The position numbers were made by a program, and so were the translations under genes. The notes under the pieces were generated by a model. That model was not told where the DNA came from. It worked only from the letters and a program-made list of their open reading frames with translations, and did not search any database. From Actinokineospora auranticolor (GTDB lineage: Bacteria; Actinomycetota; Actinomycetes; Mycobacteriales; Pseudonocardiaceae), in assembly GCF_002934265.1 (NCBI RefSeq), contig NZ_PTIX01000001.1, positions 372,001 through 436,000 of the forward strand: DNA of 64,000 bases, written 5' to 3'. Position 1 is the stretch's first letter. Each line of letters starts with the position of its first letter. This document shows positions 35,201 through 43,011 of the stretch, one piece after another.

Positions 35201-36221
35201 CCTGGCTGTCCCGGATCCCGTCGATCGCGCCGTCGGCGGTCAGGACCCGTTCCGACAGCAGCTCCACCTCGGACTCCGCCGCGGCCCGCGCTGCCTCGAT
35301 CCGCGCGTACGCCTCCTCCGACGCGCTCGCCTGCCTGCTCAGCCGGTCCACCTCGGCGGTGGCCGCGACCAAGTCGGCGGCGGCGGCGCGCAGCACCCGC
35401 CGGGCGTAGGTCCGTTGCCGGGCAGCGAGTTCGCCTGCCGCAGTGACCTGCTCGTCGAGCCGCACCAGCTGCTCGCGCTGGCGGTCGAGCCGTTCGAAGC
35501 CCTCGGCCAGCTCCGAGATCTCGGACTCGCCCAGGGGTGGTAGGGCGGCGGAGAGCAGCTTGGAGAGCATGCCCGGGTCCAGGTGTTGCGACAGCTTGGG
35601 CATGCGCAGCTGCAGCAGGGCGGTGATCAGCGAGTCGTACCGCTGCGCGCTGATCCCGCCGAACAGCGCCGCCCGCACCGCCGCCCGGTAGTCGCCCGCG
35701 TTGCCGTGCAGGGTGCCGCGCTCGCCCAGTGCCCCGGTCAGCGCCTGCCGGGTCAGCGGCTGGCCGGACGACGTGGTCAGGTCCAGGTCGGTCCCGACGC
35801 GGCGGTCGGTGGTGAAGTAGTCGGCGTGCACCTGGGTGGTGTGCTTGCTCGCCTGCAACCGGGCGCCGCAGGTGAACCACGCGCCGTCGCGGCCGAACTC
35901 CAGCCACACGTAGCCCACGCGCGTGGTGCCCCGGGCGCCCTCGCCCATCAGGTTCCAGTGCATGGTGCGCTCGCTGGTGCCGAACGTGGACAGCCGGTTG
36001 GCCCGCAGGTTCGCGTCGAACAGGAACGGCAGCAGCAGCTCCAGCGCCTTCGACTTGCCCGTGCCGTTCGGGCCGCGCAGCAGCAGCCTGCCCCGGTGGA
36101 ACTCGAACACCTCGTCGTAGTAGCGCCAGACGTTGAGGATGCCCGCGCGCACCGGGTGCCAGCGCGTCTCGTCGGACTCGTCCGGCCAGGCGACGGCCGT
36201 GGGCAGTTCGGTCACGGTCAC
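32217..36221 (-). CDS. jetC: Wadjet type III SMC-like ATPase JetC (TIGR02680)
   Basis: The 1334-residue protein has the TIGR02680 layout of a MukB/SMC-like ATPase. Walker A GPNGTGKS lies at 50-57, long charged coiled-coil arms run at about 270-480 and 690-1080, and a C-terminal half-head has the signature LSGGEKAIALHLPLF (about 1220) and Walker B VILLDEVFVGVD (about 1255). JetC loops and scans DNA in the Wadjet complex, so that small circular plasmids are recognised and cut by JetD. The GTG start overlaps the jetB stop (GTGA). No frameshift or lost key residue is seen, so the protein looks active. Its stop overlaps the SWIM gene stop. Confidence 0.95.
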   Translation of the reverse strand: MTVTELPTAVAWPDESDETRWHPVRAGILNVWRYYDEVFEFHRGRLLLRGPNGTGKSKALELLLPFLFDANLRANRLSTFGTSERTMHWNLMGEGARGTTRVGYVWLEFGRDGAWFTCGARLQASKHTTQVHADYFTTDRRVGTDLDLTTSSGQPLTRQALTGALGERGTLHGNAGDYRAAVRAALFGGISAQRYDSLITALLQLRMPKLSQHLDPGMLSKLLSAALPPLGESEISELAEGFERLDRQREQLVRLDEQVTAAGELAARQRTYARRVLRAAAADLVAATAEVDRLSRQASASEEAYARIEAARAAAESEVELLSERVLTADGAIDGIRDSQEYKRGRELDQLRDRVDGAARQAARERQVAERARRSAELDADAAERARQGAGAQRAEADRLLVEARQAAARASMSGTHAELADALDRKPKPLLRAAVKNRFARIDAVRAALAGHGRAVDRRLMHERQLDEARTALTGASRVERERRDEHGEQAAVLAERLVGWARDCRELRFADPEQLADAVESESAVLRLVIEAAAAVSREITRAAAVAESERDTLLSTKDELAAEVERLARERDLPPAPPSTRTADRAGRVGAPLWRLVRFADDTDPATHGPIEAALQAAGLLDAWVGADGEVEGHDTFAEPSSLPPAPGRSLADVLVPESDGAVPAEAVRRLLEVIALDAVHIAAISSGGAWRLGPLTGSWHKPRAEHIGAHARELARQRRIAELTAELAEVDAELVATASRLSELDTRTAVLDAEREARPAHDAVDECARRLRQAESLTRARDDAVARAVVATRDAEGEVAEALRHLAALAAEHGLPTEGDALGRVAELVERFRDLAEVWVDNHDAARVRETTAAERAEVAERSAADAAEREGVAVEAEQAHQRLSATHEAARESVDAPYRELLDRLARLRADRDGWRVEERAATTRIQALAGELGELRQRRADDSRARDEAGAARTARAQRFRELCAGTFPEDAGAPVEFREALGTTAAVRPAVDAARGLAAHWPTVPHEPRNVASSLHQLTETLHACRARLGDRADLEVETGDEVAVFTAVVDGARIGAAELSALLEREAVSARENITEHERDLFDRTLTGDTRRHLADRIRQANDLVDAMNARLELVRTASNVAVRLVWDVATDQPPGTRAARDLLLKNPVSLSDEDREALHRFFREQVELARRNDSAASWEQQLAEVFDYTRWHQFVVKLDRANGAGWQVLTKRLHGALSGGEKAIALHLPLFAAVAAHYQAVPEAPRVILLDEVFVGVDTVNRGQVFGLLAALDLDLVLTSDHEWCQYRELDGIAIHQLITATDGDDAVTTARFTWDGHQRTASPD

Positions 36222-37477
36222 GTCCGGTCCTCGCTGGTCCTGGTGCCGGAGAGGGCGTAGCGGTACCCGGCGGGCCGCGCGGTCACCACGCCGCCGTGGT
36301 GGGTGACGAGGTCGAAGGACACCAGCACGGCCAGCGCCTCCCGCACCAGCGCGGCCGGGCCGTCCTCGCCCTGGTACGCCTTGGCCCAGTTCGGATGCGC
36401 GCGCAGGACCTCCGCCGCCGTGGTCGCCAATCGTTCCTCCGTTGTCGTGCCCGCGGTGTCGGCGGCCGTGATCGCGTCGAGCAGCAGCAGCGCCGCCACC
36501 TTCGCCGTGCCGGAGTCGTCGGGGAAGCGGGTGTCGGTGGCGATGCCGTCCGGGTCCACGAACATGATCCCGTCCGCGCGCTCCTCCAGCGCGAACCCGC
36601 CCTGCTCGGCGGCCTCCCGCAGCAGCCTGCGGCCGGTCGGCGAGGCCAGGTAGGCGCGCTGCTCATCGGTCAGGTCGGCGAGGTGGACCACCGGGTCGTC
36701 GACCAGCCGCCGGAACACCGAGTGCCGGTGCCACAGGTTGCGCCGCGCGTCGGTGGTGGTCTCGGACTCGGTGCCGTAGCGGCGTTCCCGGGAGATCTCC
36801 GCCAGCAGCTCGGGGAACCGGGACGCGATCCGGTTCGCCGCCGCGCGCCCCGGGTCGGCGGACTCCCCGGTCGCCACGCGCGACGGGCCGACCGGCGCGG
36901 CCAGCAGCCGCATCAGCAGCGCCGCGTCCACCCGGTAGAGCACCTTCGCCTCGGTCGAGTCCACGAACGCCTCGGTCGCCCCGTCCAGCACCTCCACCGC
37001 GCCCAGCCGCTCCAGCAGCGTCAGCGCGTCGGCGAAGGCGCGCCGCTCCGCGCGGGCCGCGGTGTCGAACCGGGGCAGGTCCGGCTCGGCGGCGGTGGCG
37101 TGCACGACCCGGTCGGCGAGCAGGCCGATCGTGGTCAGCGGCACCGCCAGCAGCTCCGCGGCGATCACGCAGAACAGGCTGTAGCGGCGCCGGTCGAACG
37201 CCGCGCGCCCCGACCGGTCGCGGCGCGCGGGCCGCGTCGGGTCGGCCCGGGTGCCGACCTTCGCCAGCCGCGCGTACCCCAGCCGCGGCTCGACCAGCAG
37301 CGACCAGCCGCAGTAGCGCTCGAACCACTCGGCGACCATCCGGTGCCTGCGCCGCACCACGTCGAAGCCCTCCGGGTCGGCCCGCTCGGTGACCAGCGGC
37401 GTGGCCAGCAGCAGCCGGATCGCGCGGGCGATCTCCTCGCGTTCCCTGGCCGCGGCCAGGTTGCCCAGCGTGCTCAC
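36218..37477 (-). CDS. jetB: Wadjet type III JetB (DUF2398/TIGR02678)
   Basis: The 419-residue protein is the MukE-like winged-helix subunit of type III Wadjet. It is recognised by REREEIARAIRLLLATPLVT, the Arg-rich RYSLFCVIAAELLA segment, RLLAAPVGPSR, and LASPTGRRLLREAAEQGGFA. The GTG at 37477 is chosen because it overlaps the jetA stop (GTGA). The frame remains open upstream inside jetA, but without conserved sequence. JetB bridges the kleisin JetA and the ATPase heads of JetC. Length and residue pattern are normal for the family. Confidence 0.93.
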   Translation of the reverse strand: MSTLGNLAAAREREEIARAIRLLLATPLVTERADPEGFDVVRRRHRMVAEWFERYCGWSLLVEPRLGYARLAKVGTRADPTRPARRDRSGRAAFDRRRYSLFCVIAAELLAVPLTTIGLLADRVVHATAAEPDLPRFDTAARAERRAFADALTLLERLGAVEVLDGATEAFVDSTEAKVLYRVDAALLMRLLAAPVGPSRVATGESADPGRAAANRIASRFPELLAEISRERRYGTESETTTDARRNLWHRHSVFRRLVDDPVVHLADLTDEQRAYLASPTGRRLLREAAEQGGFALEERADGIMFVDPDGIATDTRFPDDSGTAKVAALLLLDAITAADTAGTTTEERLATTAAEVLRAHPNWAKAYQGEDGPAALVREALAVLVSFDLVTHHGGVVTARPAGYRYALSGTRTSEDRT

Positions 37478-39036
37478 CGCGCCCGCCGCCGCTGCCGACG
37501 ACCGCCACCGGCCTCCACGGCGGTGATCTCGACGTTGTAGTCCGGACCGGAGAACACCCCGTGCGGGGTGCGCAGCCGCGCGGTCGCGTCCGTGGCGGGT
37601 GGCCGCAGGACGATCTCGACGCGGCCGTCGGCGGTCACCGCGCGCCGGGCACCGGAGCTGTCCGGCGCGGTCGACAGCGCGCGGCCGAGCAGGTCGAGGA
37701 AGCGGGTGAACACGTCGTACGGCAGCTCGCCGATCCGCGACAGCCACACCGGGCCACCGGTGTCGAGCATGTCCCACGCCGCCTGCACCTCCAGCTCCTG
37801 CCGCAGCGCCTCCCGGGCCCGCTCGGCGCGGATCTCGGCGACGTCGCGGACCCGGCCGGTGCGGGTGAACCGCTCGGCCCGCCCCGACGAGCGCAGCAGC
37901 GCCGACACCGGGACCGGGTCGCTGCCGCGCCAAGCGGCGGTGCTCGCGTGCAGGTCCGGGTCGGGGTGGAGCAGGTGCGCGTGCCGGGCCGAGGACAGGC
38001 CGAACGCCGTCGACCACAGCCGGTGCAGGTCGTCCTCGGTGGGGGCGTGCGCGAACCAGCGGGCCAGCTCGCGGAAGTCGGCGGCGGCGCTGCTGGCGCG
38101 GCGCCGCGACTCGGTGATCCGGTCCAGCACCTGCAGCAGCGTCACGATCGCCCGCCGCGCCTGCCGGTGCAGCCGGTTCACCCTCGGGTCCGGGCCGTGG
38201 AACCAGTTCCGCAGGCCGTCCCAGCGGGCCCTGCGGTGCGCCAGCCACGGCGGGCCGGGGTCGCCGTCGCTGACCGGCGGCAGCTCGGCGCCGTGCAGCG
38301 CGCGGTGGTGCAGCAACCCGAGACCGAGGTCCTCGACCAGGTCGATGCCGGAGCGGATGGCGTGCGCGCGCTGGTCGAGGTTGATCAGGAACTCCTCCAG
38401 GTAGGCCACCGTGGCGGCCTTGACCTCCCGGAACGTGGCCAGCTCGGCGCCTTCCGCGCGCAGCAGCCGGTGCAGCTCGGCGGTGAACCGGGTGGTGTTC
38501 GACCGCAGCGCGTCGAGGTGGCCCTCCAGCTCGGTGAGCGCGGTGAACACCTTGCGGTCGGTGCCGGGGGAGCCGGTCAGCAGGCGGTGCAGCTCGCCGA
38601 GGCGGTCGGCGATGGCGTCGAGCACGGCGGTCTGCAGGGCGCCCGTCGCGGTGAGCACCTCCATCGCGCGCACCGCGCCCGCGAAGGCGGCCTCACCGCG
38701 CTTGGTCAGCGAGTACTGCAGGTTGCGGCGCTCGTACTCGCGGGCCGTGCGGTAGTTCTCGGTGTGGTTCTGCACCACGTCCACGAGCTGCCACGCGCGC
38801 AGCTGGTCCAGCGCGGCGGCCAGCGCGTCCTCCGTCGGCTCGCCCAACCAGCCGACGGACCGCAGCCCACCGAGCACGTCGTCGAGGCCGAGCGCGGTCT
38901 CCATCCGCTCGGTGGCGTCGGCGAACACGGTGAGCACCGCGGTGTGGAACTCCGCCGACTCGCCCGTGGTGAACCGGAACATCTCGGGCGGGACCCGCAC
39001 CCGCTCGGACGCCCCACGTGCGGGGTGGTGCTCCAC
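37474..39036 (-). CDS. jetA: Wadjet type III JetA, kleisin-like (DUF2397/TIGR02677)
   Basis: The 520-residue protein is the MukF/kleisin-like subunit. It has an N-terminal winged helix (residues about 60-130, with LRAWQLVDVVQNHTENYRT). A long helical middle region follows (about 170-330, including KAATVAYLEEFLINLDQRA), and a C-terminal domain ends in ATDATARLRTPHGVF. The GTG at 39036 follows a GGAGGT site with short spacing. It starts 59 bases after the jetD stop. JetA links the two heads of the JetC dimer and recruits JetD. Confidence 0.93.
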   Translation of the reverse strand: MEHHPARGASERVRVPPEMFRFTTGESAEFHTAVLTVFADATERMETALGLDDVLGGLRSVGWLGEPTEDALAAALDQLRAWQLVDVVQNHTENYRTAREYERRNLQYSLTKRGEAAFAGAVRAMEVLTATGALQTAVLDAIADRLGELHRLLTGSPGTDRKVFTALTELEGHLDALRSNTTRFTAELHRLLRAEGAELATFREVKAATVAYLEEFLINLDQRAHAIRSGIDLVEDLGLGLLHHRALHGAELPPVSDGDPGPPWLAHRRARWDGLRNWFHGPDPRVNRLHRQARRAIVTLLQVLDRITESRRRASSAAADFRELARWFAHAPTEDDLHRLWSTAFGLSSARHAHLLHPDPDLHASTAAWRGSDPVPVSALLRSSGRAERFTRTGRVRDVAEIRAERAREALRQELEVQAAWDMLDTGGPVWLSRIGELPYDVFTRFLDLLGRALSTAPDSSGARRAVTADGRVEIVLRPPATDATARLRTPHGVFSGPDYNVEITAVEAGGGRRQRRRAR

Positions 39037-39095
39037 GCGACCTCCGTTCGGACCTGACCGCGCTGTTCATCTCCGCGCGGGCCCCGGGTGTTTCG

Positions 39096-40286
39096 TCAAC
39101 CGGCGTCGATCTCGTCAAGTAGGACGGTCGCCACCCGTTCCTCCGGCACCGCGACACCGCGCGCGGTGAGCGCGGCGGCGAGACCGGGGTCCCAGGGCGC
39201 GTCGGTGACCCGTCCGACCGGGGGGCCGGTGGGGCCGACGGCGGCGAGGTAGTCGGCGGTGGTCATCCGCCAGGGGACCGCGCCGGTCCGGGCCATGACG
39301 TGCGCGGCGATGCGGAGGCCCTCGCCGTCGAAGTCGCCGTGGTAGCGCAGGGTGTGGCCGGCGTCGGCGAGGAGGCGCAGCAGTCGGATCGCGGCGCCGT
39401 TGGGCCAGCCGGAGACGCAGACGATCGGCGGGCAGTCGCGGCCGAAGCGGGTCAGGGCCAGGGCGAGGACGGTGGGGTTCTCCACTGTGCAGACGGTTCG
39501 TGGTGGGCCGTTGAGGTCCGCGGCGGCGCGGAGGTGGCCGAGGGTGAGGCAGGCGGCTTGACCGGCGTCGGCGCAGGCGCGCAGGAGGGTGGCGGTCAGG
39601 TGCTCGTCGGTGGGGCGGAGTCCGGCGGCGAGGACGGTGGAGGACAGTTCGTCGTCGGCGACGCCTGCCTTGGCCCAGAGGTCGCGGCGCGCTTGGGCGT
39701 CGTTCGGTGGGTCGACGGTGTGGATGGCGGCGAGGGCGCGGAGGACGAGGGTCGAGTGCGCGGTGCCGTCGTCGAGGGCGTGGGGGTCGTGCAGGAGTTC
39801 GTCGGCGAGGGCGGGGAGCGGGGTGCCTGGGGCGGGGAGGTGGTCCAGCACGCGCAGGACGGCGTCGAGGCGTGTGCGGGTTTGTGCGATGGAGCCGTTG
39901 ACCAGCCCGGCTTGGCGGACGGCGCGCGTCCAGTCGTGGAGGGCGGGTTGGGCGGTCACGACGGGGTGCGCGGCCAGCCAGGCCCAGAGGTCGGCGACGT
40001 CGTCGCGGCGTTGGGCGCGGTTGGCGAGCGGGCCGAGGAGGTCGGTGACGAACTCGCTGGTGGTGCGGCCGGTGGCGGCGCGGATGGCGGTGTCGAGGTC
40101 GTTGAGCGGGACCGACGGGGTGGGGCCGGGGAGGCGGTCGGCGCCGAGGAGGTCGGCCAGGGCGGATTGCTGAGCGGGACTCAGCGGACCCAGCCGGATC
40201 CGCGCCACGGCACGTCCGGAGGACAGGCGGTGGTGGACGGATTCCCAGACGGGGACGAGGTCCCGGGGGAGTTCGCTGTTCACCAT
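39096..40286 (-). CDS. jetD: Wadjet type III nuclease JetD (TIGR02679/DUF2399)
   Basis: The 396-residue protein has the TIGR02679 N-terminal part followed by a TOPRIM domain (DUF2399). Metal-binding acidic residues are visible: Glu in CTVENPTVLALAL and the D-x-D of YHGDFDGEGLR (Asp318 and Asp320). JetD is the nuclease that cuts plasmid DNA when JetABC has looped it. Here it is the first gene of the operon. In most type III loci I know it is last (jetABCD). An ATG start at 40286 gives the normal length. The operon promoter must lie in 40287-40450. Confidence 0.92.
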   Translation of the reverse strand: MVNSELPRDLVPVWESVHHRLSSGRAVARIRLGPLSPAQQSALADLLGADRLPGPTPSVPLNDLDTAIRAATGRTTSEFVTDLLGPLANRAQRRDDVADLWAWLAAHPVVTAQPALHDWTRAVRQAGLVNGSIAQTRTRLDAVLRVLDHLPAPGTPLPALADELLHDPHALDDGTAHSTLVLRALAAIHTVDPPNDAQARRDLWAKAGVADDELSSTVLAAGLRPTDEHLTATLLRACADAGQAACLTLGHLRAAADLNGPPRTVCTVENPTVLALALTRFGRDCPPIVCVSGWPNGAAIRLLRLLADAGHTLRYHGDFDGEGLRIAAHVMARTGAVPWRMTTADYLAAVGPTGPPVGRVTDAPWDPGLAAALTARGVAVPEERVATVLLDEIDAG

Positions 40287-40450
40287 CGCCGATCTCGCGC
40301 CGTGGGGGACTGGGGAACCCAACCTAGCAAGGGGGAGAGAAGACTGGGAACAGCGTGCTGACCGTGCCCGGCCGGGGTCGCCTGTCCGTGCCCGGTTGCC
40401 GGGCGGTTCTGTTCGCTCGGCGTGGCGAGGGTGTGGTGGCGGAGAAAGGA

Positions 40451-40485
40451 AAACCGGGCGCGGACATGGTGGCCGCGCCCGGTTT
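40451..40485 (-). terminator. Strong terminator of the chitinase gene
   Basis: AAACCGGGCGCGG (40451-40463) and CCGCGCCCGGTTT (40473-40485) form a perfect 13-base-pair stem with a nine-base loop, 30 bases after the chitinase stop. The A/T ends of the stem supply the U-run on the minus strand. It also lies between the divergent chitinase end and the jetD start, so it may shield the Wadjet promoter from read-through on either strand. Confidence 0.8.
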
Positions 40486-40515
40486 CCGGTCGGATCTGTT
40501 CGCTCAGTGCGTTTG

Positions 40516-42144
40516 TCAGCCGGTGAAGCCGACGGTGATGCGGGTGAAGTCCCAGTTGGGACGGTCCCGGTTGACGGCCCAGAAGGACAGGCGGCCGATG
40601 TGGTTGGCGTTGGACCAGTCACGGATCTGGGTCCAGATCGCGGTGGTGGTGTTCTCGTTCGAGTCGCTCATGTTGTTCATGCCGGAGATGCCGACCTTGG
40701 CGTAGGCCTCGGCGTCGGTGAGGCCGAAGACCGACTTCACCTTGTCCTTCAGGCCGTTGGTCGACTTCACCGTGTTGCCGTACATGTCGGCGCCGCCGCC
40801 GAAGTTGAACGGCATGATGGTGAAGTTGTCGATGTCGGCGTTGAGCACCTTCGACTGCTCGATCAGCCGGTTGCCCCACGAGTTCGGGCCGGTGTTGAGC
40901 GTCGGGAAGGTCAGGATCGTGCGCAGACCCGGGTTGTTCTGCTTGACGATCTTCAGCGCGGTCAGGATCCGGTCCTGCACCGCGGCGCTCTCGAACTCGT
41001 CGGTGTTCTCGATGTCGACGTCGATCGCCTTGAGGCCGTAGGCGGTGATGACCTTCTGGTACGCCCCCGCCAGCGCCTCCGCCGTCGAGCAGTTCGGGCC
41101 GAGCTTGTTGCCGCTCCAGCCGCCGATCGACGGGACGACGTCACCGCCCGCCGCGCGGATGGCCTTGATCGCGGACTCGTCGGTGCCGCCGAGCAGCGGT
41201 CGCTGGCTGTCCCACGCGGGGTTGCAGCCGTTCTGCGCCAGGATGAACGCCATGGTGAACCACTTGACGCCCGTGGCGCGGATGACGTCCGCGGGCGCGG
41301 GCGGGTTGCCCCAGCCCAGGTAGAGGTACGGCGCGGCCTGGATGAACCGGCCGGGGCCGGGGCCACCGCCACCCTCGGTGGTGGTCGCCGTGACCGGCGC
41401 GGACGCGGGGGACAGGTTGCCCGCCTTGTCCTTGGCGCGCACGGTGAAGCGGTACTGCGTGCTCGCGGACAGGCCGGTGACGGTCGCGCTGGTGCCGGTC
41501 ACCGAGGTGGTGGCGCCGCCCTCGCGGATCACGTCGTAGCCGGTCACGCCGACGTTGTCGGTCGAGGCGTCCCAGGACAGCGACACGCTGTTCGCGGTGG
41601 CGCCGGTGGAGCGCACGTTCCCCGGGGTGGTGGGAGCCTGGGTGTCGCCGCCGGGACCGCCGCCGGGGCCGTCGAGGCTGAGGTCGTCGGCGTAGTAGGT
41701 GCCCTGGCCGTACCAGCCCTGCACGTACACCTCGGCGGAGTTCTGGCTCGCCGCGGTGGTGAAGCTGATGGACACCCGGGTGTAGTTGCCCGCCGACGAC
41801 GTCCAGGTGGACGTGCCGCCGTTGACGCCGAGGTACACGAAGTTGCCGCGCAACCACCCGGAGAAGGTGTACGCGGTGCTGGGCTGGACCGCGACGGTCT
41901 GCGCGCAGCGGGCGATGTTGCTGCCGGACGCGGCACCGGCCAGCGCGTTCGAGCCGCCGTGCACCGGGGTGGACACGATGGACCCGGAGCCGGCCGCGCA
42001 GTTCCAGCCGGAGAGGGTGCCGGTCTCGAAGTCGGGGTTGGTGAGCAGGTTGGCCGCCTCGGCCGTGCCCGCCGCCATCACCACCCCCGCGGTGGCCAGC
42101 GCGGCGGCGCTCAGACTGGCGAGCAAGCGATGTCGGGTACGCAC
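40516..42144 (-). CDS. Secreted GH18 chitinase with CBM and fibronectin III domains
   Basis: The 542-residue protein has a signal peptide cleaved near residue 31 (VVMAAGTAEAAN), then a jelly-roll carbohydrate-binding module (about 32-150), a Gly-rich linker, one FN3 domain (about 170-258), another linker, and a GH18 barrel (about 268-542). The catalytic strand reads KAIDVDIENTDE. The last two acidic residues of the canonical D-x-x-D-x-D-x-E are present, with catalytic Glu379, while the first Asp is Lys, as in several bacterial bimodular chitinases. It degrades chitin outside the cell, feeding N-acetylglucosamine into the DasR regulon. The ATG at 42144 follows a purine-rich leader. Confidence 0.92.
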   Translation of the reverse strand: MRTRHRLLASLSAAALATAGVVMAAGTAEAANLLTNPDFETGTLSGWNCAAGSGSIVSTPVHGGSNALAGAASGSNIARCAQTVAVQPSTAYTFSGWLRGNFVYLGVNGGTSTWTSSAGNYTRVSISFTTAASQNSAEVYVQGWYGQGTYYADDLSLDGPGGGPGGDTQAPTTPGNVRSTGATANSVSLSWDASTDNVGVTGYDVIREGGATTSVTGTSATVTGLSASTQYRFTVRAKDKAGNLSPASAPVTATTTEGGGGPGPGRFIQAAPYLYLGWGNPPAPADVIRATGVKWFTMAFILAQNGCNPAWDSQRPLLGGTDESAIKAIRAAGGDVVPSIGGWSGNKLGPNCSTAEALAGAYQKVITAYGLKAIDVDIENTDEFESAAVQDRILTALKIVKQNNPGLRTILTFPTLNTGPNSWGNRLIEQSKVLNADIDNFTIMPFNFGGGADMYGNTVKSTNGLKDKVKSVFGLTDAEAYAKVGISGMNNMSDSNENTTTAIWTQIRDWSNANHIGRLSFWAVNRDRPNWDFTRITVGFTG

Positions 42145-42221
42145 ATGGACTCCCGGTGCGGATCAGGGGGACGGCAGGGTGCGGCCCGGACCGGTCGCCC
42201 GCCGGGGACACAGCGCGGAAT

Positions 42222-42233
42222 TGGTCCAGACCA
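42222..42233. promoter_or_regulatory. DasR-responsive element (dre-like)
   Basis: TGGTCCAGACCA matches the DasR consensus TGGTCTAGACCA at 11 of 12 positions and lies 78 bases before the chitinase start. DasR is the GntR-type repressor of chitin and aminosugar genes in actinomycetes, released by glucosamine-6-phosphate. Operators of this kind overlap or lie just upstream of chitinase promoters, so chitinase expression is probably DasR-controlled. Confidence 0.75.
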
Positions 42234-42353
42234 TAAGCGGATTGAAGTGCACCCCCGCCGGGGTGTCAATAGCCCACCAGACGTTGTCCGCACTGGGAAC
42301 ATGGCAACAAACAGCACCGTCGAGACACTTGACGAACGGGTCGACGCGGCGGT

Positions 42354-42977
42354 CTACCGGAGCGCGTCGGCCAATTCCGTTGGTGTTCCGGTGAATCGCG
42401 GCGCGGGCGCGCCGAGCGCGGCGGCGAGGTCGGTCAACGCCTGTTGTTCATCGGTGGGAACGTGGTAGCCGATGATGCGGAAGTCGAGGGAAACGCCCGA
42501 ATCCCGCGCCTTGTCCGCGACGGCGCGGTGCACGGCGGATTGGTCGGTCCGGCAGCGGTCGACGCCGCGGGTGGTGACGAGCACGATCCGGTTCCGCTCG
42601 CTGCCCGGCAGCGGGAACCAGCTGTCGAAGTCGTCGATGGCGGCCAGCAGCCCGCTCTCCAGCGTCGCGGCGCCGCCCGGGGCCAGGTTCCGCAACTGCT
42701 CGGCGAGGAACTCGGGGCTGTCGCCGTTGACCATGAGCGAGGTGTTCGCGCCGTCGCACGGGCCGCTGAAGCCGCGCAGGGAGAGGTACTCCTCCTCGCC
42801 AGCGTTCCGCGCCGCCGCGCTGACGGCGTCGGCCACCCCGACGAAGTCGGCGCTGATGTTGCTCACCGAGGTGTCGACGACGAACGCCGTCCGGCTGTCC
42901 GGGCGCTGCAGCCACGGTTGGGCGGCCGCGCTGATGATGAGTACCGCGAGCAGCGGCGCCCAGCGTCGGAGTTTCAC
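42354..42977 (-). CDS. Membrane-anchored or secreted vWA-domain protein
   Basis: From GTG 42977 (GGGGAG seven bases upstream; ATG 42992 is the alternative) the 207-residue protein starts with KLRRWAPLLAVLIISAAAQP, a signal anchor. A vWA domain follows with VVDTSVSN (MIDAS D-x-S-x-S) and VLVTTRGVD (a second conserved strand). The usual third MIDAS Thr is less clear. It is extracytoplasmic or membrane-bound and probably binds a partner protein through metal. The gene lies 34 bases after the LysR-type gene on the same strand and may be co-transcribed. Function unknown. Confidence 0.7.
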   Translation of the reverse strand: MKLRRWAPLLAVLIISAAAQPWLQRPDSRTAFVVDTSVSNISADFVGVADAVSAAARNAGEEEYLSLRGFSGPCDGANTSLMVNGDSPEFLAEQLRNLAPGGAATLESGLLAAIDDFDSWFPLPGSERNRIVLVTTRGVDRCRTDQSAVHRAVADKARDSGVSLDFRIIGYHVPTDEQQALTDLAAALGAPAPRFTGTPTELADALR

Positions 42978-43011
42978 CCCAGATCTCCCCATGGCGCCGA
43001 GGATAGCGGTG

